From JBHGYD01 sp041920415 (GTDB lineage Bacteria > Bacillota > Bacilli > Bacillales > Anoxybacillaceae): a DNA stretch of 64,000 nt. Under the pieces are notes generated by a model, which saw only the letters and a list, made by a program, of their open reading frames with translations, was not told the DNA's origin and ran no database searches. The stretch is taken from positions 39,999 through 103,998 of the forward strand of contig JBHGYD010000021.1 in assembly GCA_041920415.1 (NCBI GenBank), given 5' to 3'. The translations under genes and the position numbers were made by a program. Position 1 is the stretch's first letter, and every line of letters begins with the position of its first letter. Shown piece by piece: positions 24,964-33,356 of the stretch.

Positions 24964-25026
24964 ACCTTCTAAACCTTTCCGGACACGCATATGTTAGCAA
25001 TAAGGCAAGTCCGGGGAGGGAACAGA

Positions 25027-25581
25027 ATGGGTGCGTTAATCAGCGAACTTGTTACGTTATGTATGATGGCCTTTGCGTTAGGAATGGACGCTTTTTCTGT
25101 TGGATTAGGAATGGGTTTTTTTCGTTTGCGTTTAAAGCAAATGTTTTATATAGGATTAACGATAGGACTGTTTCATATTGTGATGCCACTGTTAGGGATG
25201 TTGATTGGTCGCTTTTTATCGCAGCGATTTGGCAGCATCGCTTCTTACATTGGCGGTGCGTTACTGCTTTTATTAGGAGTGCAAATGATTGCTGCTTCTT
25301 TTAAGAAAGAAAATGACCCACTGATTTCTCCGATAGGGGTCGGCTTAATTTTTTTTGCTCTTAGCGTAAGTCTAGATAGCTTTTCCGTTGGACTTAGTCT
25401 CGGCATTTATGGAGCGCGAACATTACTAACGATTCTACTATTTGGATTTTTTAGCATGATTCTTACATGGATGGGATTACTGTTAGGGCGTCGCTTTCAG
25501 CAGTGGCTAGGGATGTATAGCGAAGTGCTAGGTGGCAGCATTTTATTTGCTTTTGGATTAAAACTATTATTTTCGTTCTAA
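25027..25581 (+). CDS. mntP: manganese efflux pump MntP
   Basis: 184 residues with six predicted membrane helices in two homologous halves: FALGMDAFSVGLGMGFFRLR in helix 1 and FALSVSLDSFSVGLSLGIYG in helix 4. The paired Asp residues in these helices are the transport signature. It exports Mn(II). The ATG at 25027 is preceded by GGGGAGGGAA; the ORF start at 24991 is not. No yybP-ykoY riboswitch fits in the short upstream gap. Equivalent to YwlD. Confidence 0.9.
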   Translation: MGALISELVTLCMMAFALGMDAFSVGLGMGFFRLRLKQMFYIGLTIGLFHIVMPLLGMLIGRFLSQRFGSIASYIGGALLLLLGVQMIAASFKKENDPLISPIGVGLIFFALSVSLDSFSVGLSLGIYGARTLLTILLFGFFSMILTWMGLLLGRRFQQWLGMYSEVLGGSILFAFGLKLLFSF

Positions 25582-25608
25582 GAGACAGCAAACGGCTGTC
25601 TCTTTTTT
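25581..25608 (+). terminator. terminator after mntP
   Basis: AGAGACAGC (25581-25589) pairs with GCTGTCTCT (25595-25603), then a T-run. It overlaps the stop codon. Confidence 0.9.
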
Positions 25609-25787
25609 GTACTATATTTAAAATGGAAATTCTATTATAATTATATTATATAAATGCAGATTGATTTTCCGACCGACATATGTATGAAGCATTTGAACGG
25701 CTCTTTTACCTAACTTAAACGTCCTAATTTATGTTGGTTTTTCAATCTGAACGATGTACATCCTTACCGACTATAAGGGGTGTTTTT

Positions 25788-26222
25788 ATGTCAATTCATG
25801 TGTTGTTCGTTTGTACAGGAAATACGTGCCGCAGTCCGATGGCGGAAGCATTACTCAAACATAAACAGCTTTCGCATATTCATGTGAAGTCAGCGGGGGT
25901 ATTTGCGATGGAAGGAAGCGACGCATCCGAGCATGCCAAGACCGTATTAGCAGAAAAAGGAGTGGACATTGCTCATCGTTCTTCCCTTCTCAAAAAGGAA
26001 GATATCGATTGGGCAACGTATATTTTAACAATGACCACAGGACATAAGCAGCATGTTATTGAGAGATTTCCAGAAGCGAAAGAGAAAACGTTTACGTTAA
26101 AAGAGTTTGTTTCTGGGCAAGAGGGGGATATATTCGATCCGTTTGGCGGCTCTGTCGAAACGTATCGTCAAACGAGGGAAGAGCTCGAACAACTCATTGA
26201 ACAACTGATTAAAAAGTTATAA
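25788..26222 (+). CDS. ywlE: protein-arginine-phosphatase YwlE
   Basis: 144 residues, low-molecular-weight phosphatase fold. P-loop VCTGNTCRSPMAEALL has the nucleophile Cys9, Arg15, and Thr13 at the position that gives YwlE specificity for phosphoarginine over phosphotyrosine. The general acid Asp is in DIFDPFGGSVETYRQTREEL. It reverses McsB arginine phosphorylation, so it opposes ClpCP-targeted degradation and derepression of CtsR. The ATG at 25788 follows AAGGGGTG. Order mntP-ywlE-rpiB is as in B. subtilis except for the chemoreceptor inserted after it. Confidence 0.9.
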   Translation: MSIHVLFVCTGNTCRSPMAEALLKHKQLSHIHVKSAGVFAMEGSDASEHAKTVLAEKGVDIAHRSSLLKKEDIDWATYILTMTTGHKQHVIERFPEAKEKTFTLKEFVSGQEGDIFDPFGGSVETYRQTREELEQLIEQLIKKL

Positions 26223-26248
26223 GGAGATCATTAAGGGGGAAGTTCACA

Positions 26249-27541
26249 GTGAGGGAGAAAAAGAAGTATGGATTTAGCTTGCGCTTAAAGCTAGTGGCGT
26301 TTACGACGGTGTTAGCGATCATTACTTACTCAACGAGTGCATTTTTCATTTATTTTTTATATGATTTTGTTTCTGATTTAATAAGCCAGCATGTATTTAC
26401 GATCATTACGTTATTGTTAGGAATTTTTTGGTCAGGTGTTCTTGCATACGTGGCATCGGGCTTTATTACAAGACCATTACAGCAATTAGAAGAAGCGGCG
26501 ATGAAAGCGGCGAATGGGCAAATTGATGAGGATGTTCCACTTGCGAAATCCGATGATGAAATTCGCTCATTAGGCCTTGCTTTTAATGAAATGTTAAGAA
26601 ATTTACGAACAATCGTGCGGAATATTGAAGAAAATTTTGCCCACACGAATGAAAAAGTCATTGAAATTACGAATGCTTCGAGCATCGCGGTAGATCGTTC
26701 AGAAAATATCGCACGAACGATTGAGGAAATTTCAAAAGGCGCGAACGATTCCGCCGTTTCGATGCAGACGACAGCCGAATCGGTCGAAGATGTGTTGCGC
26801 ATTGCGAATCAAGTACAGCAAAAAGCCGAACAATCGGAACAACTAGCAACGGACATGGTTGCTACCCTACATACAAGCAAAGAAGTCATTCATTCGCTTG
26901 TGACGGGTATTCAAAATTTAGCGCGCAATAACCAAGCTTCCTTAGATGCGGTACGCCGTCTAGAGCAACATGCAAAGGAAGTAGAAAACATTATTTCCCT
27001 TGTTGGTGATATTGCCGGACAAACGAACTTGTTAGCGTTAAATGCTTCCATTGAGGCCGCACGCGCTGGTGAGCACGGTAAAGGCTTTGCGGTCGTAGCG
27101 GAAGAAGTACGCAAGCTAGCGGATGAAAGCGCAAGAGCTGTTCAAGGCATTTCTGAACTGATTCAAAACATTCAAAAAGAAGTGATTCATGTTGTGACGC
27201 AAATTAATGAACAAGTAAAAGCGGCCAATGAAGAAGCGGCAAAAGGGAACGATACGAACAACGCGATTACAGAGATGACGAACTCCATTCATGAAGTAGC
27301 GAATGCAGTGCATCAAATCGTCGAGCTCGTAAAAGAACAGATGAAGCATATTGAGCGAACGTCGATTCAATCACAAGAAGTTGCAGCGATTGCCGAGGAA
27401 ACATCAGCGGGAGCTCTTGAAGTGACAGCAGCGACGCAAGAACAAACAGCGATGATTAATCATGTTAATGAGCTTGCTGAGCAATTAGCAGAACAAGCGA
27501 AAAAATTAAAAGATACGATCGACTGTTTTTCTGCGAAGTAA
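26249..27541 (+). CDS. methyl-accepting chemotaxis protein without extracellular sensor
   Basis: 430 residues. Two membrane helices (about 12-38 and 46-68) are separated by only some ten residues, so there is no extracellular ligand domain. A HAMP domain follows (FITRPLQQLEEAAMKAANGQ), then the long signalling coiled coil with the MCP hairpin tip LVGDIAGQTNLLALNASIEA ... ARAGEHGKGFAVVAEEVRKL. It should signal to CheA/CheW. The stimulus could be membrane state, a soluble partner or something met by the cytoplasmic region. Start GTG with AGGGGGAAG upstream. It is not in the B. subtilis order at this point, so it is likely an insertion. Confidence 0.88.
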   Translation: MREKKKYGFSLRLKLVAFTTVLAIITYSTSAFFIYFLYDFVSDLISQHVFTIITLLLGIFWSGVLAYVASGFITRPLQQLEEAAMKAANGQIDEDVPLAKSDDEIRSLGLAFNEMLRNLRTIVRNIEENFAHTNEKVIEITNASSIAVDRSENIARTIEEISKGANDSAVSMQTTAESVEDVLRIANQVQQKAEQSEQLATDMVATLHTSKEVIHSLVTGIQNLARNNQASLDAVRRLEQHAKEVENIISLVGDIAGQTNLLALNASIEAARAGEHGKGFAVVAEEVRKLADESARAVQGISELIQNIQKEVIHVVTQINEQVKAANEEAAKGNDTNNAITEMTNSIHEVANAVHQIVELVKEQMKHIERTSIQSQEVAAIAEETSAGALEVTAATQEQTAMINHVNELAEQLAEQAKKLKDTIDCFSAK

Positions 27542-27578
27542 CAATTTGAAGAATAAAGAGCATAATAAAGATAATGAA

Positions 27579-27623
27579 AAAGTCGCCTTTTATCGTTAAA
27601 ATGGAAAGAAAGGCGGCTTTTTT
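27579..27623 (+). terminator. terminator after the chemoreceptor gene
   Basis: AAAGTCGCCTTT (27579-27590) pairs with AAAGGCGGCTTT (27609-27620) with one mismatch or G-T pair, then T-rich. Confidence 0.85.
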
Positions 27624-27662
27624 CATAGTTGCTGAGCGAGAAAAAAGAAGGAGGAAACAACA

Positions 27663-28109
27663 ATGAAAGTGGCGATTGCTTCCGACCACGGTGGTGTGAA
27701 TATTCGCGAAGAAATTAAAAAATTAATGGATGAAATGGGAATCGAGTACATCGATTTAGGTTGCGAATGTGGCGTGTCTGTTGACTATCCGGATTACGCG
27801 ATTCCTGTCGCAGAAAAAGTGGCCAAAGGGGAAGTTGACCGTGGCATTTTAATTTGTGGAACAGGGATTGGCATGAGCATTGCTGCAAATAAAGTGAAAG
27901 GTGTTCGCTGTGCGTTGGTGCATGATGTCTATAGCGCCAAAGCAACACGCGAACATAACGATAGCAACGTGCTAGCAATGGGAGAGCGCGTCATCGGTCC
28001 TGGGTTAGCGCGCGAAATCGCCAAAGTATGGCTAACGACTGAATTTGAGGGCGGTCGTCACGCAAACCGTGTCAATAAAATTCGTCAATACGAAAACGAA
28101 CATCTGTAA
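27663..28109 (+). CDS. rpiB: ribose-5-phosphate isomerase B
   Basis: 148 residues. LacA/RpiB family, interconverting ribose 5-phosphate and ribulose 5-phosphate. MKVAIASDHGGVNIREEI, GILICGTGIGMSIAANK (catalytic Cys and phosphate loop) and HNDSNVLAMGERVIG are diagnostic. RBS GAAGGAGG. Corresponds to YwlF. It is followed at short distance by ywlG and glyA. Confidence 0.95.
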   Translation: MKVAIASDHGGVNIREEIKKLMDEMGIEYIDLGCECGVSVDYPDYAIPVAEKVAKGEVDRGILICGTGIGMSIAANKVKGVRCALVHDVYSAKATREHNDSNVLAMGERVIGPGLAREIAKVWLTTEFEGGRHANRVNKIRQYENEHL

Positions 28110-28124
28110 ATGGGAGTGATGCCG

Positions 28125-28706
28125 ATGATGCTTTCACCCTTACAACAATGGAAGCAACAATGGCAAACGATTTTAAGCGAATTTCAACAGCAAGTCCCTC
28201 TCTCTTCTGAGCATATTCTTGTCATCGGATGCAGTACGAGCGAAGTCATTGGCGAGAGAATCGGGACAGCGGGCACAACAGAAGTAGCCGAAATGTTATT
28301 TACTGAGCTTAAAAAATGGCGCGACAAAACGGGCGTCCAGCTCGCCTTTCAATGTTGCGAACATTTAAACCGCGCGTTAGTTGTCGAGAAAGAAACAGCA
28401 CTCACAAAAAACTTAGAAATCGTTTCTGTCATTCCTGTACGTTCAGCTGGAGGAGCGATGGCAGAATATGCCTACAATCATATGAACGATCCTGTCGTCG
28501 TCGAATTTATTAAAGCTGATGCGGGCATTGATATCGGTGATACATTCATCGGCATGCATTTAAAGCATGTCGCTGTTCCTGTTCGTACATCGGTAAAGCA
28601 AATCGGACATGCCCATGTCACACTAGCAAAAACGAGACCGAAATTAATCGGCGGCGCTCGGGCCGTGTATTCAAAGGAAAATCCGAACACTTCATGCACA
28701 TCGTAA
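28125..28706 (+). CDS. ywlG: TIGR01440/DUF436 family protein YwlG
   Basis: About 193 residues. It matches B. subtilis YwlG over its length (HILVIGCSTSEVIGERIGTA, VQLAFQCCEHLNRALVVEKE, DAGIDIGDTFIGMHLKHVAV). The function is unknown; the structure is aminoglycoside-acyltransferase-like according to family annotation. No signal peptide. Several starts are close together (28110, 28119, 28125, 28128); 28125 has the best distance from GGGAG. It lies between rpiB and glyA, a neighbourhood kept in most Bacillaceae. Confidence 0.85.
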   Translation: MMLSPLQQWKQQWQTILSEFQQQVPLSSEHILVIGCSTSEVIGERIGTAGTTEVAEMLFTELKKWRDKTGVQLAFQCCEHLNRALVVEKETALTKNLEIVSVIPVRSAGGAMAEYAYNHMNDPVVVEFIKADAGIDIGDTFIGMHLKHVAVPVRTSVKQIGHAHVTLAKTRPKLIGGARAVYSKENPNTSCTS

Positions 28707-28799
28707 TGATTTTGTTCATTTTTTCTTTGGATCATTCGCCAAAAAGTTGTTAAAATAGAAAAGAATATTTTTATATTTCGAAAAAAGGGGGAGCCAGTG

Positions 28800-30038
28800 A
28801 TGAATTACTTGCCACAACAAGATCCGCAAGTGTTTCAAGCGATTCAAGATGAATTAAAACGACAACAAAGCAAAATTGAGCTCATTGCTTCTGAAAACTT
28901 TGTCAGCCGTGCTGTCATGGAAGCACAAGGTTCTGTGTTAACGAACAAATATGCAGAAGGGTATCCTGGTCGCCGCTACTACGGGGGCTGCGAACATGTA
29001 GATGTCGTTGAAGACTTGGCACGCGAACGGGCGAAGCAATTGTTTGGTGCGGAACATGCGAACGTTCAACCACACTCTGGTGCACAAGCGAACATGGCCG
29101 TTTATTTTACGATTTTGAACCATGGTGATACGGTGCTTGGCATGAATTTATCGCATGGAGGGCATTTAACGCACGGCAGCCCGGTAAATTTCAGCGGTAT
29201 TCAATATAACTTCGTTGAATACGGCGTAGATCCAGAAACACATCTCATTAATTATGACGATGTATTGGAGAAGGCGCGCTTACATAAACCAAAGTTAATT
29301 GTAGCAGGTGCGAGTGCGTATCCAAGAGTCATTGATTTCCAACGTTTCCGTGAAATCGCCGATGAAGTAGGCGCTTATTTAATGGTGGATATGGCGCATA
29401 TCGCAGGTCTTGTTGCGGCAGGTCTTCATCCAAATCCGGTGCCTTATGCGCATTTTGTCACAACGACAACACATAAAACATTGCGTGGACCACGCGGTGG
29501 GATGATTCTTTGTAAAGAAGAGTTTGCGAAACAAATTGATAAAGCGATTTTCCCAGGTATTCAAGGTGGACCGTTAATGCATGTTATCGCTGCCAAAGCA
29601 GTTGCTTTGGGAGAAGCGCTCGACGACAGCTTTAAAACATATGCGCAAAATATTGTGAACAACGCCAAACGGCTAGCTGAAGCGCTAGTGAAAGAAGGAT
29701 TTACGCTCGTATCAGGAGGAACGGATAACCATCTCCTATTAATCGATTTACGTTCGTTCGGGTTAACAGGAAAAGTAGCAGAAAAAGTGCTCGATGAAGT
29801 CGGTATTACGGTAAACAAAAACACGATTCCATACGACCCAGAAAGCCCGTTTGTGACAAGCGGGATTCGCATCGGGACAGCAGCGGTAACAAGCCGTGGT
29901 TTCGGTCTTGAAGAAATGGACGAAATTGCGAGCATTATTGCCCTTACGTTAAAAAATACCGACAACGAAGAAAAATTGGAAGAAGCGCGTCGTCGTGTCG
30001 CTGCTTTAACCGAAAAGTTTCCGCTTTATGCAGTGTAA
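28800..30038 (+). CDS. glyA: serine hydroxymethyltransferase
   Basis: 412 residues. PLP enzyme converting serine and tetrahydrofolate to glycine and methylene-THF. The PLP lysine is K226 in TTTTHKTLRGPRGGMI. Other signatures: IASENFVSRAVMEAQGSVLT and NKYAEGYPGRRYYGGCEHVD. Start ATG 28800 behind AAAGGGGGAG; a GTG three bases earlier is less likely. A promoter (TTGGAT, 18 bp, TAAAAT) appears about 35 bp upstream of the RBS. A strong terminator follows. glyA-upp-atp order is conserved. Confidence 0.97.
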   Translation: MNYLPQQDPQVFQAIQDELKRQQSKIELIASENFVSRAVMEAQGSVLTNKYAEGYPGRRYYGGCEHVDVVEDLARERAKQLFGAEHANVQPHSGAQANMAVYFTILNHGDTVLGMNLSHGGHLTHGSPVNFSGIQYNFVEYGVDPETHLINYDDVLEKARLHKPKLIVAGASAYPRVIDFQRFREIADEVGAYLMVDMAHIAGLVAAGLHPNPVPYAHFVTTTTHKTLRGPRGGMILCKEEFAKQIDKAIFPGIQGGPLMHVIAAKAVALGEALDDSFKTYAQNIVNNAKRLAEALVKEGFTLVSGGTDNHLLLIDLRSFGLTGKVAEKVLDEVGITVNKNTIPYDPESPFVTSGIRIGTAAVTSRGFGLEEMDEIASIIALTLKNTDNEEKLEEARRRVAALTEKFPLYAV

Positions 30039-30045
30039 CAAAGAT

Positions 30046-30082
30046 TGCCTCGTATCATTTCATTGATACGAGGTAATTTTTT
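30046..30082 (+). terminator. terminator after glyA
   Basis: CCTCGTATCA (30048-30057) pairs perfectly with TGATACGAGG (30064-30073), then AATTTTTT. Confidence 0.9.
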
Positions 30083-30112
30083 GACAATTTCATTCAAAAT
30101 TCGCCATGGTTA

Positions 30113-30141
30113 TTGAATGGATGTTTTTTTTTCGGTAAAAT
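30113..30141 (+). promoter_or_regulatory. candidate upp promoter
   Basis: TTGAAT (30113-30118), 17-bp spacer, TAAAAT (30136-30141). Confidence 0.55.
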
Positions 30142-30177
30142 GTAATGAAGTGTAAATTGCAAAAAGGGGAGATATCG

Positions 30178-30807
30178 ATGGGAAAAGTGTACGTGTTTGA
30201 CCACCCGCTTATCCAACATAAACTGACATACATTCGTGATAAGCAAACAGGGACGAAAGAGTTTCGTGAACTTGTTGAAGAAGTGGCGACATTAATGGCC
30301 TTTGAAATTACACGTGACCTTCCACTTGAGGAAGTGGAAATCGAAACGCCAGTCAGCAAAGCAAAATCAAAAATTATTGCTGGCAAAAAGCTTGGAATTA
30401 TTCCGATTTTACGAGCTGGTATCGGCATGGTTGATGGCATTTTAAAACTCATTCCAGCAGCGAAAGTTGGGCATATCGGATTATATCGCGATCCAGAAAC
30501 GTTAAAACCAGTCGAATATTATGTAAAGTTACCAACAGATGTGGAAGAGCGTGATTTCATCGTTGTCGACCCGATGTTAGCGACGGGTGGTTCTGCGGTT
30601 GAAGCAATTACATCGTTAAAAAAACGCGGAGCCAAAAATATTAAATTTATGTGCTTAATCGCAGCGCCAGAAGGAGTAGAGGCCGTGAAGAAAGCGCATC
30701 CAGATGTCGATATTTATATTGCCGCGCTCGATGAAAAATTAAATGATCACGGCTATATCGTTCCAGGACTTGGTGATGCAGGGGACCGTTTATTTGGAAC
30801 AAAATAG
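30178..30807 (+). CDS. upp: uracil phosphoribosyltransferase
   Basis: 209 residues. It salvages uracil to UMP with PRPP. The PRPP loop is in FIVVDPMLATGGSAVEAITS; uracil contacts lie in the C-terminal GYIVPGLGDAGDRLFGTK. The ATG at 30178 follows AAAAGGGGAG and gives the usual MGKVYVFDHPLIQHKLTYIR start. A long terminator separates it from the atp operon. Confidence 0.97.
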   Translation: MGKVYVFDHPLIQHKLTYIRDKQTGTKEFRELVEEVATLMAFEITRDLPLEEVEIETPVSKAKSKIIAGKKLGIIPILRAGIGMVDGILKLIPAAKVGHIGLYRDPETLKPVEYYVKLPTDVEERDFIVVDPMLATGGSAVEAITSLKKRGAKNIKFMCLIAAPEGVEAVKKAHPDVDIYIAALDEKLNDHGYIVPGLGDAGDRLFGTK

Positions 30808-30819
30808 CACAATCATTCA

Positions 30820-30866
30820 AACGCTAAGCATCCTTGTGAAAAGAGGAAGGATGTTTGGCGTTTTTT
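30820..30866 (+). terminator. terminator after upp
   Basis: A 16-bp stem: 30820-30835 (AACGCTAAGCATCCTT) pairs with 30845-30860 entirely through Watson-Crick and G-T pairs, then T6. Confidence 0.9.
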
Positions 30867-30996
30867 GTATATGAAGAAAAAATGCAAATACATAGTGAAA
30901 AATATAAATATAATATTATACAATAATATCGTGAAAAATAAATGAATAAATGTCACAAATTATTAATAATTTGTTTCAATTTATTGGCTAAACACA

Positions 30997-31025
30997 TTGA
31001 CATTGACCGGTGCCTATTGTATGCT
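30997..31025 (+). promoter_or_regulatory. atp operon promoter
   Basis: TTGACA (30997-31002), 17-bp spacer, TATGCT (31020-31025) with TG extension, in a very AT-rich stretch (30867-31090) that otherwise holds nothing recognisable and could act as an UP element. Confidence 0.75.
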
Positions 31026-31091
31026 TACAGGAGATATAATGATAAGGTTTTCATGAAGTTTATATTATAAAAAATTTTTATACAGGGATGT

Positions 31092-31319
31092 ATGTCTATG
31101 CGCCCTAATCAGCGCCATCCTCTTCAAGCAATTGGCTTAATGTCTGCGATTGTATCCCAACTAGTGGGATCCATTTTAGTAGGGATTTTTGGAGGAAAGT
31201 GGATTGACGAAAAACTTCATACCGAACCAATTTTTCTCGTTGTTGGTCTGTTGCTTGGACTAGCAACCGGGGTGTATGCAATGTTGCGTTCGATTCGTCA
31301 ATATTTCCCAGAGGAGTAG
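31092..31319 (+). CDS. atpZ: AtpZ/AtpI family protein
   Basis: 75 residues with two membrane helices (LMSAIVSQLVGSILVGIFGG and EPIFLVVGLLLGLATGVYAM). It belongs to the small AtpZ family found at the head of bacterial atp operons. Its role, together with AtpI, is thought to be Mg2+ or c-ring related. Either ATG 31092 or ATG 31098 could be the start; AGGG at 31084 is a weak RBS for both. It is immediately followed by atpI. Confidence 0.8.
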   Translation: MSMRPNQRHPLQAIGLMSAIVSQLVGSILVGIFGGKWIDEKLHTEPIFLVVGLLLGLATGVYAMLRSIRQYFPEE

Positions 31320-31323
31320 CAAC

Positions 31324-31686
31324 ATGGATCAATTCCAGCAAATGTTCCGAAGGCAACAAAAATACATATTTTACTTATTGTCGATTTATACGTTAGGATG
31401 GGGATTCACCGATTATAAAACCGTCTTTTTAAGCTTGATTCTCGGAACAGTGATTAGCCTGTTTCTGTTGTGGAGTCTAGTTCACAAAGTCGCAAAATTC
31501 GGACGAGCGGTCGCTCAAGGAAAAAAAGTTCGCTCGATTGGTACATTTTCTCGTTTGGCAGCAGCCGTCCTTGCAGCTACGATTGCCATCGAATATCCGC
31601 AATACTTTTCCATCATCCCTGTTGTGATAGGATTAATGACATCCTATACTGTCATTATAATAGATTTTCTTTTGCAAAAAAAATAA
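31324..31686 (+). CDS. atpI: ATP synthase protein I
   Basis: 120 residues with four predicted membrane helices. AtpI assists assembly of the c-ring. The ATG at 31324 lies five bases after the atpZ stop; its GAGGAG RBS is inside atpZ. Assigned from size, hydropathy and position before atpB; sequence signatures in this family are weak. Confidence 0.8.
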   Translation: MDQFQQMFRRQQKYIFYLLSIYTLGWGFTDYKTVFLSLILGTVISLFLLWSLVHKVAKFGRAVAQGKKVRSIGTFSRLAAAVLAATIAIEYPQYFSIIPVVIGLMTSYTVIIIDFLLQKK

Positions 31687-31717
31687 ACATCATCGATGAA
31701 AGAGAGGTGAGGAACGG

Positions 31718-32431
31718 TTGCAACACAAGGCACCTATTTATGAGTTTTTAGGACTTACTTTTAACCTATCCAATGTCTTAATGATAACGGTCACAAGTTT
31801 GATCGTATTTATCATTGCGATTGCCGCAACGCGGTCCCTTCAACTTCGCCCGCGAGGAATGCAAAATTTCTTGGAATGGGTATTTGATTTTGTAAAAGGG
31901 ATCATTAATAGCACGATGGATTGGCAAACGGGTGGCCGCTTCTTGATGTTAGGTGTAACGCTCATCATGTATATCTTTGTAGCGAATATGCTTGGTCTAC
32001 CGTTTTCCGTTCGCGTGGGAGAAACCCTTTGGTGGAAATCTCCAACAGCCGATCCAACCATTACGCTTACGCTTGCGGTAATGATCGTTGGTCTTACTCA
32101 TTATTATGGCATTAAGCTTAAAGGGGTTAAGGAGTATAGCCTTGATTACTTAAGACCAATGAAATTTTTATTCCCTTTAAAAATCGTTGAGGAATTTGCG
32201 AATACCTTAACGTTAGGTTTGCGTCTATACGGTAATATTTTTGCCGGAGAGATTTTGTTAGGGCTATTAGCAGGGCTTGCTGTGAATGGCGGCGTTTTAG
32301 GTGCTATTGGCGCTGCGATTCCAATGATGGTATGGCAAGCATTCAGTATTTTCGTTGGCTGTATCCAAGCATTTATCTTTACGATGTTAACAATGGTTTA
32401 TATGGCACATAAAGTTAGCCAAGACCATTAA
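31718..32431 (+). CDS. atpB: ATP synthase F0 subunit a
   Basis: 237 residues, five or six membrane helices. It forms the proton half-channels against the c-ring. The essential Arg is in FANTLTLGLRLYGNIFAGE. Start TTG 31718 behind AGAGAGGTGAGG. The opening MQHKAPIYEFLGLTFNLSNV fits the thermophilic Bacillus subunit. Confidence 0.95.
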   Translation: MQHKAPIYEFLGLTFNLSNVLMITVTSLIVFIIAIAATRSLQLRPRGMQNFLEWVFDFVKGIINSTMDWQTGGRFLMLGVTLIMYIFVANMLGLPFSVRVGETLWWKSPTADPTITLTLAVMIVGLTHYYGIKLKGVKEYSLDYLRPMKFLFPLKIVEEFANTLTLGLRLYGNIFAGEILLGLLAGLAVNGGVLGAIGAAIPMMVWQAFSIFVGCIQAFIFTMLTMVYMAHKVSQDH

Positions 32432-32485
32432 AAATAAAAATTTGAATATAAAATTTTTTAAATAGTTAGAAGGAGGATATTCACA

Positions 32486-32698
32486 ATGAATTTAATTGCA
32501 GCTGCCATTGCGGTAGGTTTAGCGGCACTTGGTGCTGGTATTGGTAACGGTCTTATTGTAGGTCGCACAGTAGAAGGGATTGCTCGTCAACCAGAATTAC
32601 GTCCTGTACTTCAAACAACAATGTTCATCGGGGTAGCGTTAGTCGAAGCGTTACCAATCATTGGCGTAGTTATCTCATTTATCGTAATGAACAGATAA
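32486..32698 (+). CDS. atpE: ATP synthase F0 subunit c
   Basis: 70 residues: a two-helix hairpin with a polar loop RQPELRPVL. The proton-carrying Glu is in MFIGVALVEALPIIG, so this is an H+ type ring (no Na+-binding Gln/Ser set). GAGIGNGLIVGRT is the helix-packing glycine motif. Excellent RBS AGAAGGAGGAT, in line with the many copies needed per complex. A perfect hairpin follows the gene. Confidence 0.97.
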   Translation: MNLIAAAIAVGLAALGAGIGNGLIVGRTVEGIARQPELRPVLQTTMFIGVALVEALPIIGVVISFIVMNR

Positions 32699-32715
32699 TG
32701 AAATAACTCATTCAT

Positions 32716-32752
32716 AATGGCGAAGTTCGTGTAGACGATAATCTTCGCCATT
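32716..32752 (+). other. intercistronic hairpin between atpE and atpF
   Basis: AATGGCGAAG (32716-32725) pairs perfectly with CTTCGCCATT (32743-32752); no proper T-run. It could stabilise the 3' end of atpE mRNA or cause partial termination. Confidence 0.75.
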
Positions 32753-32822
32753 CCTTTATGTACATCTTACGGATGGCGTTCTTCTATATCTTAAGGACGG
32801 CTGTTGAAGGGAGTGAAAAGCG

Positions 32823-33356
32823 GTGTTAATAAGTATGAAAATGTTTTTGTTAGGCGCTGCAGAACACCATACGGGAATTAACAGCGGCGATATCATATTC
32901 CAATTACTTATGTTTTTAATCTTATTAGCATTGCTCCGTAAATATGCGTTCGGTCCGTTAATGGGCATTATGAAACAACGCGAAGAGCATATTGCTAACG
33001 AAATCGAGCAAGCAGAAAAGCATCATCAAGAAGCGAAAAAGCTTGCCGAAGAACAACGTGCGCTGATGAAACAATCTCGTCAAGAAGCGCAGGCACTCAT
33101 TGAAAATGCACGCAAGCTTGGCGAAGAGCAAAAAGAGCAAATTATCGCTGCGGCTCGTGCGGAAGCAGAGCGTCTAAAAGAAGTAGCGAAAAAAGAAATC
33201 GAGCGCGAAAAGGAGCAAGCGGTTGCCGCATTACGCGAGCAAGTTGCTTCATTATCAGTATTAATTGCATCGAAAGTCATTGAAAAAGAACTAACTGAGC
33301 AAGATCAAGCGAAGCTGATCCAGGAGTACATTCAAGAGGTAGGAGAAGGGCGATGA
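32823..33356 (+). CDS. atpF: ATP synthase F0 subunit b
   Basis: 177 residues. One N-terminal membrane helix (IIFQLLMFLILLALLRKYAF) and a long charged coiled coil form the peripheral stalk. GTG 32823 with AAGGGAGTG seven bases upstream was chosen; the N terminus then aligns with the PS3 subunit. Its stop overlaps the atpH start by four bases. Confidence 0.94.
   Translation: MLISMKMFLLGAAEHHTGINSGDIIFQLLMFLILLALLRKYAFGPLMGIMKQREEHIANEIEQAEKHHQEAKKLAEEQRALMKQSRQEAQALIENARKLGEEQKEQIIAAARAEAERLKEVAKKEIEREKEQAVAALREQVASLSVLIASKVIEKELTEQDQAKLIQEYIQEVGEGR

Noticed and set aside
24964..25026. Possible manganese (yybP-ykoY) riboswitch before mntP
   Set aside because: The gap is only about 60 bp and shows neither the conserved loops nor a terminator.
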